Of a DNA stretch of 64,000 nt, positions 1-10,520 are shown in pieces; the first letter of the stretch is position 1, and each line of letters starts with the position of its first letter. The notes under the pieces were generated by a model. It saw only the letters and a program-made list of their open reading frames with translations. It did not search any database and was not told where the DNA came from. The translations under genes were made by a program, and so were the position numbers. Source of the stretch: Hyaloperonospora brassicae (taxonomy: Eukaryota > Oomycota > Peronosporomycetes > Peronosporales > Peronosporaceae). The stretch covers positions 124,001 to 188,000 of the forward strand of contig CANTFL010000470.1 in assembly GCA_947650285.1 (NCBI GenBank), written 5' to 3'.

Positions 1-50
1 CTGCCGTTGCCGTCACGTTTGCCAACACCTTTGCGGCCCTTCTTGCCCAT
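1..50 (-). CDS. Possible 5' end of a gene running off the left edge
   Basis: On the minus strand an ATG at position 50 opens a frame that stays open to the window edge and encodes a strongly basic N-terminus (MGKKGRKGVGKRDGNG). Lys/Arg/Gly-rich starts like this are common in nucleolar or ribosome-biogenesis proteins, but only 16 codons are visible and I do not recognise the protein. It could be a chance ATG. Confidence 0.28.
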   Translation of the reverse strand, partial: MGKKGRKGVGKRDGNG

Positions 51-1816
51 TGATTACCGATGCTGAACAGTGTATCGCTCCCAATTGACAGACAGTGTAC
101 CTGAGTTATGGCTCCGTGTCCCTAGTTCATGTGTGCACATAATCATTGGGACCTCTCGCGGGTTATAGAGCGGCAAACCCACCTCTCTTTTGCACTATAA
201 TTACCGCAGTCGGGGACAGTGTGGCTGACATAAAGACACATCTTAGATCGTTTCTGTGTCGGTGTGTATTTTCTGTGGCGGAACAAGAGCAAAAAATGCA
301 ACATGGCTACAAAAAGGTCACACGTCTCGAGACGTTACGGCTGATGAGCGATGCACATTATAGCAATCCATCGATAGACCCCACCACGCAGTCCTCAGTG
401 CATTGATACCGTCTTGTTCATTGCGGGACACACAGATGGCGCCTGTGCGTATAGGCCTCCCATTTCAATGGGAGCCTCAAGCGATGCACGTACTGAAGTT
501 GAGAGTGACTAGCAGCCAAGTGACAACGCCTGATCATGCAGCCCTTGGCACGTGCAAGAGACTTCGTGTGCTGTGGCGGGCGGTGACATGCTGGTACACC
601 TTTCTGTGCTACACGTTTGCTTGCCGTGCTCAGACAGAAGCTTTCGACCCGCCGCTACTGTACGCTTTCGCTTGGCGGCCGTCGATGCTATCGCAAAGCG
701 TACGTCTTCATCATCTCATACATTATCACTACAGCACATGCTTTCGAGAGACACGATGCCTCGACTTGGGTGGAAGTGGTGCTCGAAGCAGTTACACACT
801 CAGTAGACTACAGCAGCGTCTACTTGACGAACATGTCGAGTCGCAAAGCTGCTGAGGTCTGCCTTAGCGGCGTGAAGCTGAGGATGCCGTTGCTCAACGC
901 TTTATGACCAGACTGATGCTTAGAGACGCTGAGGTCAACCAAACCTCATGCTGAGATCGTACGGCGTGGACGCTGCTGCATCCAGCGATGAATGTGACAG
1001 ACGTGACTGCGATCGATGAACCTGTGACGGCATGTAGAGCGCAGCTTATAGAGACTGTCGCTACGACAAGGAATGCTGGCAAGTCTGACAGGGTTGAACA
1101 AAGTGCTCGTCAGGATTGCCAACCCTTCGCCAAGCAAAAACAGTCGACTATTGACAAACGTCCAGCCCGAATGAAGCGTTCCTGAGTGGTAAACGTCGCA
1201 CCCACCAGGTGCTCAACAAGGCCCGACGGGTCACGCGAAACAAGAGTCAGTAGCGTCTCCAAAGGTCTTGCACTTCGATGAGGGCGAATAGCAAATGCGC
1301 AGACACCGCCCGCAGCAGCACACGGATATTGATCATGGCATTGAGAAATGGGACGGACTCGCGCGGATGCAATCAGATCTAATGCTGATCGTCAACATTG
1401 AAGCCCCTTAGTGTTTACGGAGCTAAAGCTATATCAAGAAGCTCACAGCACAAAGACCAGGTGCGGTAGGGCGCTGAGTTGAGTTACAAGAGAACTGTCG
1501 GATGATGCGGTCACGACTTCGGTTGCAGCAACCGTTCGCTAAAGAGAGATTGTGCAGCACAATGACGACATTTACTATTTACGTTCATGAGAAGCTCAGT
1601 TGATGGGTGCAAGTCGAAGAGCTCACAGCGCTAGAAACGCGCTTGCTGACATTCGCGGAAAAAGAGCCAGGAACCACTTCTTTCTCGCCCCAGCGCACCG
1701 GTGTGACGTCCCAAATCAACGACGCTGAGGTCAAGTTCTCGGTGCTCTTGCGCCTTGTTCCCACATCGCAAACAAGTCGTATCTTGCATCGGAACGTACG
1801 TTGACAACTTGTATGC
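51..1816. other. No recognisable gene
   Basis: About 1.8 kb between the left-edge ATG and the transporter stop codon. Around 400-910 three different plus-strand frames are open for 80-150 codons over the same bases, but none resembles a known protein and no splice arrangement joins them convincingly. I see no LTR, tRNA or repeat structure. It may be decayed coding DNA or simply the downstream flank of the transporter. Confidence 0.4.
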
Positions 1817-3463
1817 TTATGCCTCCAGCGATCCATACGTATGTCCTGCCGGATCAATCCGCCGTCGAGTATCTGCGTCGGCCAACGGCTGGTACTCAGT
1901 CATGAATTCGCGGCGGACACGATCGCGGTCATTGGCATTGGGTGTCCGACGTGCGATTTCGGCTGCTTTCATGGCGTTGCGCGTGATCAAAGGCGACCGA
2001 GAGAACGTGGACGCAGTGAGGGCCTCCGGCGTACGAATTGACGCCAGCGCTGGCTCCAATGGCTCCAAATACACGAAGCCGGGAAGACGCAGTGTGCCAT
2101 TGTACACTGCCGTGCCTGCCAACAGAGTTATCATGCCAGCAAGCTGCAGCCAGCTCCAGATCGTCCAGCGTTCACCGAATTGGCCCTGCGTGAAGAGGTA
2201 AAACAGCATCAAATCTGCTCCCCAGACCGTGATCGGACGGAAGTTGTCGAGAATCGCGTGCCAGATAGAGTTCAGCAGGTAGGTGACCGACACGGCGAAG
2301 ACGTTGTAGCCCAAAATCACCAGCAAGTAAATGAGGACGATCGCCTGGGCCAGTCCGCTGTTCATCAGCATCTCGCACGCATCGTCAAGTCGTTCATTCG
2401 AGCCCAAGTCGTTGCCTGGGACCAAATATGCGATCGGGTAAATGACGAACGTGGTCAGGATCAGGCCCCACACGCCTTCCATGCCCACTACCACCAGAGG
2501 AGGTGCACTGTCGCCTTCGTCCATCAGTTTCTCTTCAAAGACGTATTGCACCGACTGAATGGCACAGCTCAGTACCACCATCATCACGCCAAACGCTGGG
2601 TGCTGGTCTTCCGCGTTGTTGCCTTGCGCGCCCGAGTCTGCGAGACTTGTGGCGCCCACCATCAGCGCTGCTACCATGTTGAACCCAATGCCGATCCACA
2701 TGTAACTGCGAAGTCGGTCCTTGAGGACAAACACTTTGAGCAGCGCCACAAACACAATGACAGTGCACTTCATCAGCTGGAACACACTGACAGTGACGTA
2801 GAGAAGGCCAAGATTGGCCACAAACGTTGCCAGCAGGTCAAACGCTGCAGGAAGAGCGAGCAAGAAGTACGTTTTGCGTGGAATGTGGTAGCGGTACTTG
2901 ACTAACAAACAGCGCAGCAGAAGAAGCACAGAGCGTTAGGTGGAGCCCATGAGCCTGCAGTAGCAGCATCAAAGTGAGCAGCGACATCAATCGTACTGTT
3001 GCGCTTATTGCGACGCCATTTCCGCTCGACATGATAGCGGTACGCCCAGTGAATGGGTAAGGCAAAGATCATGGCGAGGAACATGAGCCATGTCTGGAAA
3101 ATGGGCTTCTCGAACTTCTTGACTTCGCCGTCCAGACCGATCGAGTCCACGCCGTACAAGATCTGTCATTCAAGTCAGCACAAGAGGTCAGAAAAGGTTA
3201 CTTGTGTGTGTGTAGAACCAACGAGTTACAGTATGCAGTTCGACAGAAGGAGACACACCTTGCCAGTTCTAGAATACAACACAGTTGTTCACAGTGTCAC
3301 AAAAGGCAGAAAAGAGTGTCTGGTAAGCGGAAGGCGATGGAATAACTGGCACGACGTGACGAGAGGGCAGCACACACACACACACACACACTTACAAAGT
3401 CGTGCCTGTGCCGGTGATGAGCCCCAAGCTAAAGACCAGCGCCTCTTTCGTGCCGCACGACAT
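1817..3463 (-). CDS. SLC35F6: SLC35F6-like drug/metabolite-transporter family protein
   Basis: Four-exon model on the minus strand: 3463-3396, a 10-nt microexon 3268-3259, 3162-2997 and 2901-1817, giving 442 residues. All three introns (127, 96 and 95 nt) are GT-AG, and the exons join in frame only if the microexon is included. The start MSCGTKEALVFSLGLITGTG matches the family's first membrane segment (LxTGSxNTL in animal SLC35F6), followed by KILYGVD, a second segment ending ALPIHW and about eight further hydrophobic segments. The order FQLMKCTVIVFVALLKV, then VLKDRLRSYMWIGI, then the later EamA-like half fits the SLC35F6/nucleotide-sugar-transporter-like branch. Members sit in lysosomal or Golgi-type membranes; the substrate is unknown. 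The tail after about residue 375 is hydrophilic and ends RRRIDPAGHTYGSLEA. Family call firm, microexon well supported by frame, function inferred. Confidence 0.85.
3371..3390. repeat. (CA)10 microsatellite in the transporter's first intron
   Basis: Ten CA units lie directly inside the 5' splice site of intron 1 (donor at 3395-3394 on the minus strand), so on the transcript the donor GTAAGT runs into a GT repeat. Confidence 0.9.
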
Positions 3464-4509
3464 GAGTGGCTGAGGAAGACGCAGTCGTTGGGGTGTGTGC
3501 GAGTGCCTTATGGACCGAATTGAACAATGGGAAAAGATGCCGCAGAGGAGACGTGTGGCTGGATGGGGCTTAGAAGATACGCTCGAGAAGATCCACGACC
3601 GGTCGGTCGGTCGGTCGGTCGGTCGGTCGATCGATCGGCGGTGTGGATTGGCCAAAACGGCCGAGAGGCAACAGCGGCTATGGTTCGTGTAAATTACCAA
3701 AGTCTATGCGGGAAGCTAAAATCTTTTGGTTCTTTTTTACAGCCGACAACCACACCAATCGCTACTGCAAGAAAGGCACAGCCCAAGTTGCAGGAGACGA
3801 GGAACCGATGGGCAGACCTGAGATCAAAGGTGGCCACTGCACGAGTGCACGATCTTCTGTCTGTTTTGAGCACCGAGTTCCTCAAAGTCGTGCGTATCGT
3901 ACAGCACTATCTCAGCAATGACTTTAGCAAAGTGCTGTCGATGTTGCTGTCCACTCGTTCGATAGTCTGCAGGGATTCACATCATCGTTAGTCAACGTCA
4001 CAAGTGAAAACGATACCTGATAGGGATAATCAATAAGGATCAGCGTGTCGTTCGTTTACGAACAAGAAGCAAGAGATGTTGCGAGCACTGTAATTTTAAA
4101 CGATAAGCAGAGCTCTTTGGACAATCGGAGTGAGAGCCTCCTTGCTGGCGTTGACTGTGATCGTTTCTTCGAATGACAGTGGTCATGAAAAAGAACGTGC
4201 CACGTAGCGAGATATGACGAAGCTGTGGAGAAGAATCTCCCTGTGGCGCAGTAAGGTTCACATATTCGATATGGTGTTCGGAACCTTCTGACAATCCTTC
4301 CGCCTAAACGGATGCTGCTCTTGCAAGTGGTGCCGGAAGCTATCAGTGTGATAATTTGGCCTCGTGGATTCCTTTACGATGAGTGGCACGCTTTTACCGC
4401 TGCTTCTTTCTCCCATCCTTCTCTATTGACATCATCAGTGGACACCATATTCGTTTTTTTGATGCAATAACGAGACATCTGTGGCTCTACTTCCCTCCTC
4501 CTTGTAGTT
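3464..4509. other. Upstream flank of the transporter, no gene seen
   Basis: Contains the 5' flank of the SLC35F6-like gene and a (GGTC)7 tract. Open frames of 60-150 codons occur here but look like chance frames: no family resemblance and no conserved composition. Confidence 0.45.
3601..3628. repeat. (GGTC)7 tetranucleotide tract
   Basis: Seven tandem GGTC units followed by two imperfect GATC units. It lies about 140 bp upstream of the transporter start codon, in the probable promoter/5' UTR. Confidence 0.92.
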
Positions 4510-4665
4510 ATGGCAAGCAGGATCACTTCGTCGTCAGCTCCTCACGCCCGGACTCAACGCAAAGCGACAATCGGCACTTTGACCCTAACATTTTCTATAA
4601 TCTTTGCAGTAGCTCTCAATGTCATCGCGGCCATGAGAGTCCCTTACTTAGTAAACTACTTGTGA
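4510..4665 (+). CDS. Small ORF with one predicted membrane helix (uncertain)
   Basis: A 51-codon frame (MASRITSSSAPHARTQRKAT..., ending MRVPYLVNYL) has a basic N-terminus followed by a clear hydrophobic stretch (about residues 21-42), then the stop. It could be a real small membrane protein. It could also be the first exon of a longer gene: a GTAAAC donor-like site follows VPYL, and the helix-then-VPYL arrangement recalls the N-terminus of ALG10/DIE2 glucosyltransferases. I found no following exon with the expected motif, so this may be a gene remnant or chance. Confidence 0.22.
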   Translation: MASRITSSSAPHARTQRKATIGTLTLTFSIIFAVALNVIAAMRVPYLVNYL

Positions 4666-6325
4666 GGGGCGACGAGTGGTGAGCGGCGAACGGTGAAATC
4701 GATGTGCATGTTGCAGCGTTGACCCCAGGCTCCACAGCCTACGGAATATCGAATATAAGGGGAACGATGCATACGGGAACAAGTGATATTTGCAAAGTCT
4801 TCTGGAGTCGTGCAAAGCACTTTTCGGTGAGGTTTCGCACGACCTTAGTCAGGCATGTCGAAATAGCAGGAAAATAGCTGATCGAAAGCACATAAAGCCG
4901 CACCACGTATGAGACTTTGAAATAGTCGAGTTTACGCTAACTACAGCTACAATCTGCAGCGGTTTATTCTAGACCATTTTAGCGTTTGTTGACGCTTCTT
5001 TCGTTCAGCTTACGGTATTGCATTTTGCTTGATTCCGTGAACGTATAAGTGCTCGATGAAGGTAACACACATTACGCCAAGGTCGATCGGGAGCAACTAC
5101 CGACGCAGCCATGACCACAATTTCTGCTTATTTTCTCCCTCTATAATAATTATTTTTGATATACCTATATGTATATTAACAATGCTAATATTATTTATAT
5201 TACTAATTTACTATAATTTGTTATTATTTAATTTTTGATCTTAGTCTGACACAACATATGAATTGGAATCGGTATGCAATCAAGGATACTTGAGAGGCGC
5301 CATTACCGCGATCATTGGAAACAATTTTATCACTTACATTGACAGTAATCGCTGTTTCTAGTGGTATTAATAACTTGCTACATTCTCACTACTCACTGTA
5401 GTCGCATGGGTAAAAATATGAGTCGAGTGTCGAGCTGCTATAATAAAGAACGGCGACGCGGTCGTTCAAAAGTATTCACAAGATGGGTACTTTGGATTTA
5501 TTGGGAGTGCAGCGATACGGTAGCAGAAAAAATTCGGTACTTTATTGTCGAACAGACACTAACGTTTTGTCCTGCATATAAGACATATCGGCCACCACGC
5601 TCGATTTTAATGCAAAATTATGAAACAAATGCGAAAATGTACATACTCTAAGTACCAATATAACACATGTTTATGCTCAAGCGTTCATTTGAAATGACGG
5701 TGTACTCTTGGGTGACTGATAGAAGAATGTCTAGGTGCTTGCGCAAAAATTACTGTCAGGCTGGCATGGGAGGTCTTGGGTCTACGTGATTGCACATATT
5801 ACCTGTAGTCACTGTTTGAATATACATTAGTTCCAATAACCTTTGTTCTTGAAAGTTCACCGAAGACCCCATAAACTTAAGCACGATGATGCTGTTTATA
5901 AAGTTCCTTCTGTGCATATGGATACCACTTCGTTACGAGTTTAACTCGAGACTCTTCACACACAGCAACTTGGTAGCAAACACTGTCAACTCGCATCACG
6001 GTGGCTGTGCATCTGGCCACACGCCTATATATTCTACGCCTCCCTTAAAGATCTCTCATCGACTAATATATTGACTCCGAAGAAGTGAAACAGAGGCAAA
6101 GAAGCTATTTGTTGAATGCTTTATAATAATTTATGGCAGGGAGGTAAGTTTTTTTGAGAAAATAAAAAATGCCCCATTTAGTCACGTAAAAAAGCCCCAC
6201 ATACTTGGAAAACAAAAAATGTCTTAAATATATGTAAAATTAAAAAATGACCTACGTCCTAGTATAAAAAAGTTTATGTGACATGTATAAGATTACACGT
6301 CCTTTATCATTTTTCGTTTTTCCAT
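4666..6325. other. AT-rich intergenic DNA, nothing recognised
   Basis: Strongly AT-biased compared with the host genes, with runs such as the ATTATTT-rich patch near 5140-5240 and A-rich runs near 6150-6270. No gene family, tRNA or repeat boundary recognised. Confidence 0.45.
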
Positions 6326-6475
6326 TTTACGGCCGCGACCAATACCCGACCTGTTTGGGAAGTCGCGAAGAGAGTTCTGCCCCGGGCGTGCTGCGCTTGC
6401 AGCCACCAGTTGCAGATGCAGACGCGAGATATGAGTACATGAGCGCGTCTTTATATCACCGGCCGCGGCCGTAAA
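6326..6475. repeat. 150-bp segment bounded by a 12-bp inverted repeat
   Basis: TTTACGGCCGCG at 6326-6337 is matched exactly in inverse orientation by CGCGGCCGTAAA at 6464-6475. The interior is GC-richer than the flanks. The outer flanks show no matching direct duplication of 2-9 bp, so a MITE-type element is possible but not shown. Confidence 0.4.
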
Positions 6476-6879
6476 CACAGTCGATCGGTGCTAATGTTCG
6501 TGATATATATGCTATTGCTTTTAGGTATGTTGTTTAAATTGATATTGTTGATGGTGCTACTGCTGTTTCTTCTGCTGCTGATGTTGTTATAGGTGCCGTG
6601 GTTGCTGACGTTGCTCTATTGATGCTGCAACTGCTGCTTTTTGCTGCGAGGTGCAGTCGTTGCAGTGAATGTGTGGTGAAGTCGATCTCACAAAATCGCT
6701 TGTGTGAGGGTCGATATTTCACTTTCCCAGACTTGTCGACTTACGGAGGGGGTACTACGATTCGTGCCTTGTTGTATAGCCTTGTGATCACCTTGTGTAC
6801 CCGTCGGTTGGGCTGACTTGAGCTCTTCGTAACGGCCTTGGGAGATGTCAATCTTGCTGATAGGTTGAGTTGAGAGTTC

Positions 6880-8560
6880 GCTTTCGGTGCGAAAATCTTC
6901 ACACCACAAACAGAAATTCTGCGATCTTGATCTTGAGTCGCGGCGATCTCTAGTTGAAAATGTCGCGATCTCGATCTTGAATTTCACCGATCTCGATCTG
7001 TCTTTGGGATCAAGGTCTTTGCTGCACGGCAATCCTCACTCAGCAAATAGTACTCTTGCGTCTATATTGTCTTGGGATCGGTCCGATCTGGTCTGGGGAT
7101 CGGCCGATCTTGCAGGAAGTGCGCAATGTGGGCAGATAGGTGTCCTGTTTCGCCAAAATGAAACGGGCCGATCTGCCTTGTGTATCGTTTCGATCTCGCT
7201 CGGTCTTTTCTTGAACTCCTTGTCCAGATTTTCTGACCACTTAATCCGTCTCGCGATCTTGTAACCAGAATCATCTTCCTTGTCGCTGCTACCCTAGAAG
7301 TTGAGATGAGTTTGAGTACTTGATCGATCCTGGCCAAACTTCCCAAGGTCGCTCTTCTCGATCTTGGCCAAAAATCCAAGATCGGTCTTCAATGTCCTTG
7401 TAGCACGCGTGTCTCAAACCGTCGGGAATGCCAAAGAAATCTTGCCCAGAAGAGAGGGAGGGAGCGCGCGTCGTGAGCAGAAGAAGTAGAGTTCAAGTCT
7501 GTTTTATTAACCAACCAATTACTAGCCAACCTATTTTTAAGCCTATTCCAAAATATAGGTCACTCTCCAAACCGATATTGCCTTTAAGCTTGATCCCCCC
7601 CTCAAACACGAGTTAAAATTTCATGACCTTCACTCCAAAGATAGCGCCAATGTCCTCGATATCGCACATAAACACCAAATGAGAACAAAATTCCAAATAC
7701 GATACCAAATTCTCAATTTTGGTACCAAAAGGTCCGAAATAGTACTTAAGTGCCAAATGTGCCTAAATCCATTTGCGACGTCAATTCAACCGGCTTTCAC
7801 TGGATCTTTCGGTCCGAACTTAGCGACATCACTCATGGACCTTCAAAAAACATATTCATTATGATCCCAAAGTCTCATCAGCGATATATCCATAATCAAC
7901 AGGGAGCATGACCGATCTGGTGCCCAAATTCGAGATCGTTGAGATCGACACGGTACAATTCAGCAGTAGGTGTTCTTTTCTGTTCATTTTACATGCTCCA
8001 ATATCACCCTTCAGGGCTTATCTGGTCCACGAGACTCTCCACATAGCTCCCTGGACGCCCACGAGTATACACTTTTCCAGATCGGGCTATAATTAACCTA
8101 AAATCAGTACTTTTATTGTGAGATCGGTAAAGAGTATTACCGATCTACAGGATGTTACACGTTCGTCCCAAATTCATATCGCATCGCATCACCTGGTTTC
8201 AGATGCATATTTCCAGAATGACTTGGCCACAATATCCACGACCGTTGCTATACGTATACTTCTCCTTTACTAACATTCAGGTAAATTGTATGACTTCGTC
8301 CCACTTCCTCGTCCCAGATCGCTCCATGGAAATCGCTCTATTTGTCGTCTTGTCCCAGATCACTCTGTCCCCGGTCGTTCCATATACATCAGTTTGGCGA
8401 CATTTATATCGGATCGCCGATCCCCGTTGAGATCGCTTTCCATCTCCATATTGGATCGCTGGGTCCCTTGATATCATTTCCACCAGTGAGTGACACCCAA
8501 ACTGGGTGGTCACCGATCCACGTCCCATCATTTAATCCGTGAATTTACCACAGATGGTGT
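6880..8560. repeat. GATC-dense low-complexity tract
   Basis: The tetramer GATC recurs in phrases such as CGATCTCGATCTTG and GGATCGGCCGATC. I count roughly 19 copies in 6890-7400 alone, about ten times chance, with lower density continuing to about 8.5 kb. No clean repeat period is visible, so it looks like a decayed tandem or satellite-like sequence. No gene is supported here. Confidence 0.5.
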
Positions 8561-9879
8561 TGCGTGCTTGAACAATTTCAACGCGCGCGTGCTGGTGCTC
8601 AATGGCGGACTGTGTAGGTTTGTGTGTGTAGATGGAAAAGGCGAGTGTGTTGCTGCTCCTACCGATCTGCGTTTAAGACTCATGACACGATATAAAATAT
8701 AGATTGAATATAAGCAACTTGCATTCGGAATTGCCAACACCTACTGTGAGGGGTTAGAGTGAGTTGCAATGTGCTCATACCAATTGCGTTGAGAACCATC
8801 ATAACCAGAACCAAAAGTTTTATCGATGTGCTGCGCTTGAGTTGATTGAAGTGTTGCTGCGTCATGATTCTTCTTTTGTGTACCACATTAAGCTGAGTTC
8901 ACTAGAACGTGGGCCATTTTTTATTTCGTGATTAAATAGGCATTTTATTCTCCCTATTTACTTGTACCTCACCAAAAACGGTGACTTTTTTAAAGGCCCA
9001 TTGTCGCAGATTTTTTTTATTGGACGTGTTGCATTCGTTGATTGTGCTTGTATTCCGCCATCAACAATTCATCCTGGCGATCAATACCGACATATGCCCA
9101 GATATTTTTATGACATTTACACTTCCTGTGTACTTCGCATTTCCAGTATTTTCATGTTTGCCTCACATGCCAACATATTGGACAAATATGCCTCAGCCAA
9201 TAGAGAGGTGAGATGACCTTAGTATATTGCAAACTTCATACTATATTATGTAAAGTTAGGTACGTTTCTCCTTCGTCAGGTTCCACAAACTATTCGTGCG
9301 CTCTTTTGATACACTCCAGGCGGTGATCATGATGTACGGGCCACGTAGGCATACCCATAATTTAACACACCACATACTTTGCTTCGGCCATCAATGTAGA
9401 AGTAATGAATTGTCGGCATAACATCTATACAATGAAAGTTCTAGCATATATACAAAAAAATTCGTGATGCATTTATAAGTCTGCACATTGTTCGCCCTAT
9501 TTGTCACAAATTCATGCTCAACAATTAACGTGGACATCTATGGATTTTTCTTCTGCGTAATTTTCCCAATGTTGCGTGCCTACTAAGCATTACAGTGTTC
9601 ATTTTTCTACGCAGATTGGTACATTCGTAGAAAGTGACTTATATTGAAATTTGGCCGAAAATTATACACAAGTCAGGTCTTGCGCGCTGCGGCACGATAC
9701 ATAAGCCTTTCAATTGCCACACGATATGAGCTTTCTGGTGTCACCTGTTTGTATATAGTAGCGCTACAAGTAGATGGATTCCTTCAATCAAGTCTCCAAC
9801 TGCATACGAGCTCCCGTAATTGATTCTCTCAGGTCATGTTCGCTTTTTATATTTGTAATTGCTCCTCGATTTAGTCAAT
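8561..9879. other. AT-rich intergenic DNA, nothing recognised
   Basis: No ORF with family resemblance. The left part is a transition from the GATC-dense tract; the right part may contain further unrecognisable copia remains adjoining the reverse-transcriptase fragment. Confidence 0.4.
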
Positions 9880-10290
9880 CTCATATCAAGGGATATGCCA
9901 AAATGTTTGGTTTTGCATTCTATACGCTCTGTCAATCTCACCAAACAGCAGTTCATTGAAGTGTCCATTGTTGGTCACAATTAATATGTTGTTAGCAAAG
10001 AAATGACACAAAAAGTAAGCTATAGATCGAGTTTATGGCATGCAAAAGACTTCCGTTATCTAATGCTAATACTCATGCTGACGCATCCATTCATGTGATC
10101 ATAAGCGTCTTTTTTCTACATATTTCATTAAGCCGTGTAAAGATTTTTGCAAAACATAAACGTTTATCATCTCCATATAACTAGTGTCTTTCAATTTTGA
10201 TGGGACTGGTATGCACCCATTCGTGAAGATTATCAAGCCGCATTGGCACCGCCTCCATTTAATGCATCCCCAGTTCCACGGCAAGTGTCA
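9880..10290 (-). pseudogene. Decayed copia reverse transcriptase fragment
   Basis: Minus-strand translation gives VYVLQKSLHGLMK, matching the copia RT block KLKKSLYGLKQ, and further downstream ANNILIVTNN in the place of the catalytic block VDDILIxxNN, followed by a GEIDRAYRMQN stretch in the place of the FEMKDLG region. Catalytic aspartates are replaced and stops interrupt the frame. Weak copia-like resemblance may extend to about 10520. It is independent of the younger copia element at 12993-26124. Confidence 0.5.
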
Positions 10291-10520
10291 ACAGCAATTA
10301 GATCAATGACATGCTCACCACTGTAGATTATGTAGTGCTGAAACTGATTTTGAGTGTAGTATAATTCTGCTACAAATAACCGAACTTGAATCGAACGGTG
10401 TAACCTCCGTAAATCTTCTTTACGGCGAATACCCACATACTCCATACATTTTCCGTTGTCGGCTATTTCGTCGGAAATGCATAGTGGTCTTTCCTTTCTT
10501 TTAACGTACCGAATCACATC

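Noticed and set aside
403..907. Three overlapping plus-strand frames of 84-150 codons
   Set aside because: No frame resembles a protein and no splice sites join them sensibly; kept only as a note in the gene-less stretch.
2180..2905. 241-codon plus-strand frame opposite the SLC35F6-like gene
   Set aside because: It is the shadow of the real minus-strand exon; composition (His/Gln-rich) and lack of family resemblance fit an antisense artefact.
10233..10517. 94-codon minus-strand frame as a separate host gene
   Set aside because: It adjoins the decayed copia RT fragment in the right order and is probably part of the same relic, although resemblance is too weak to assign a domain.
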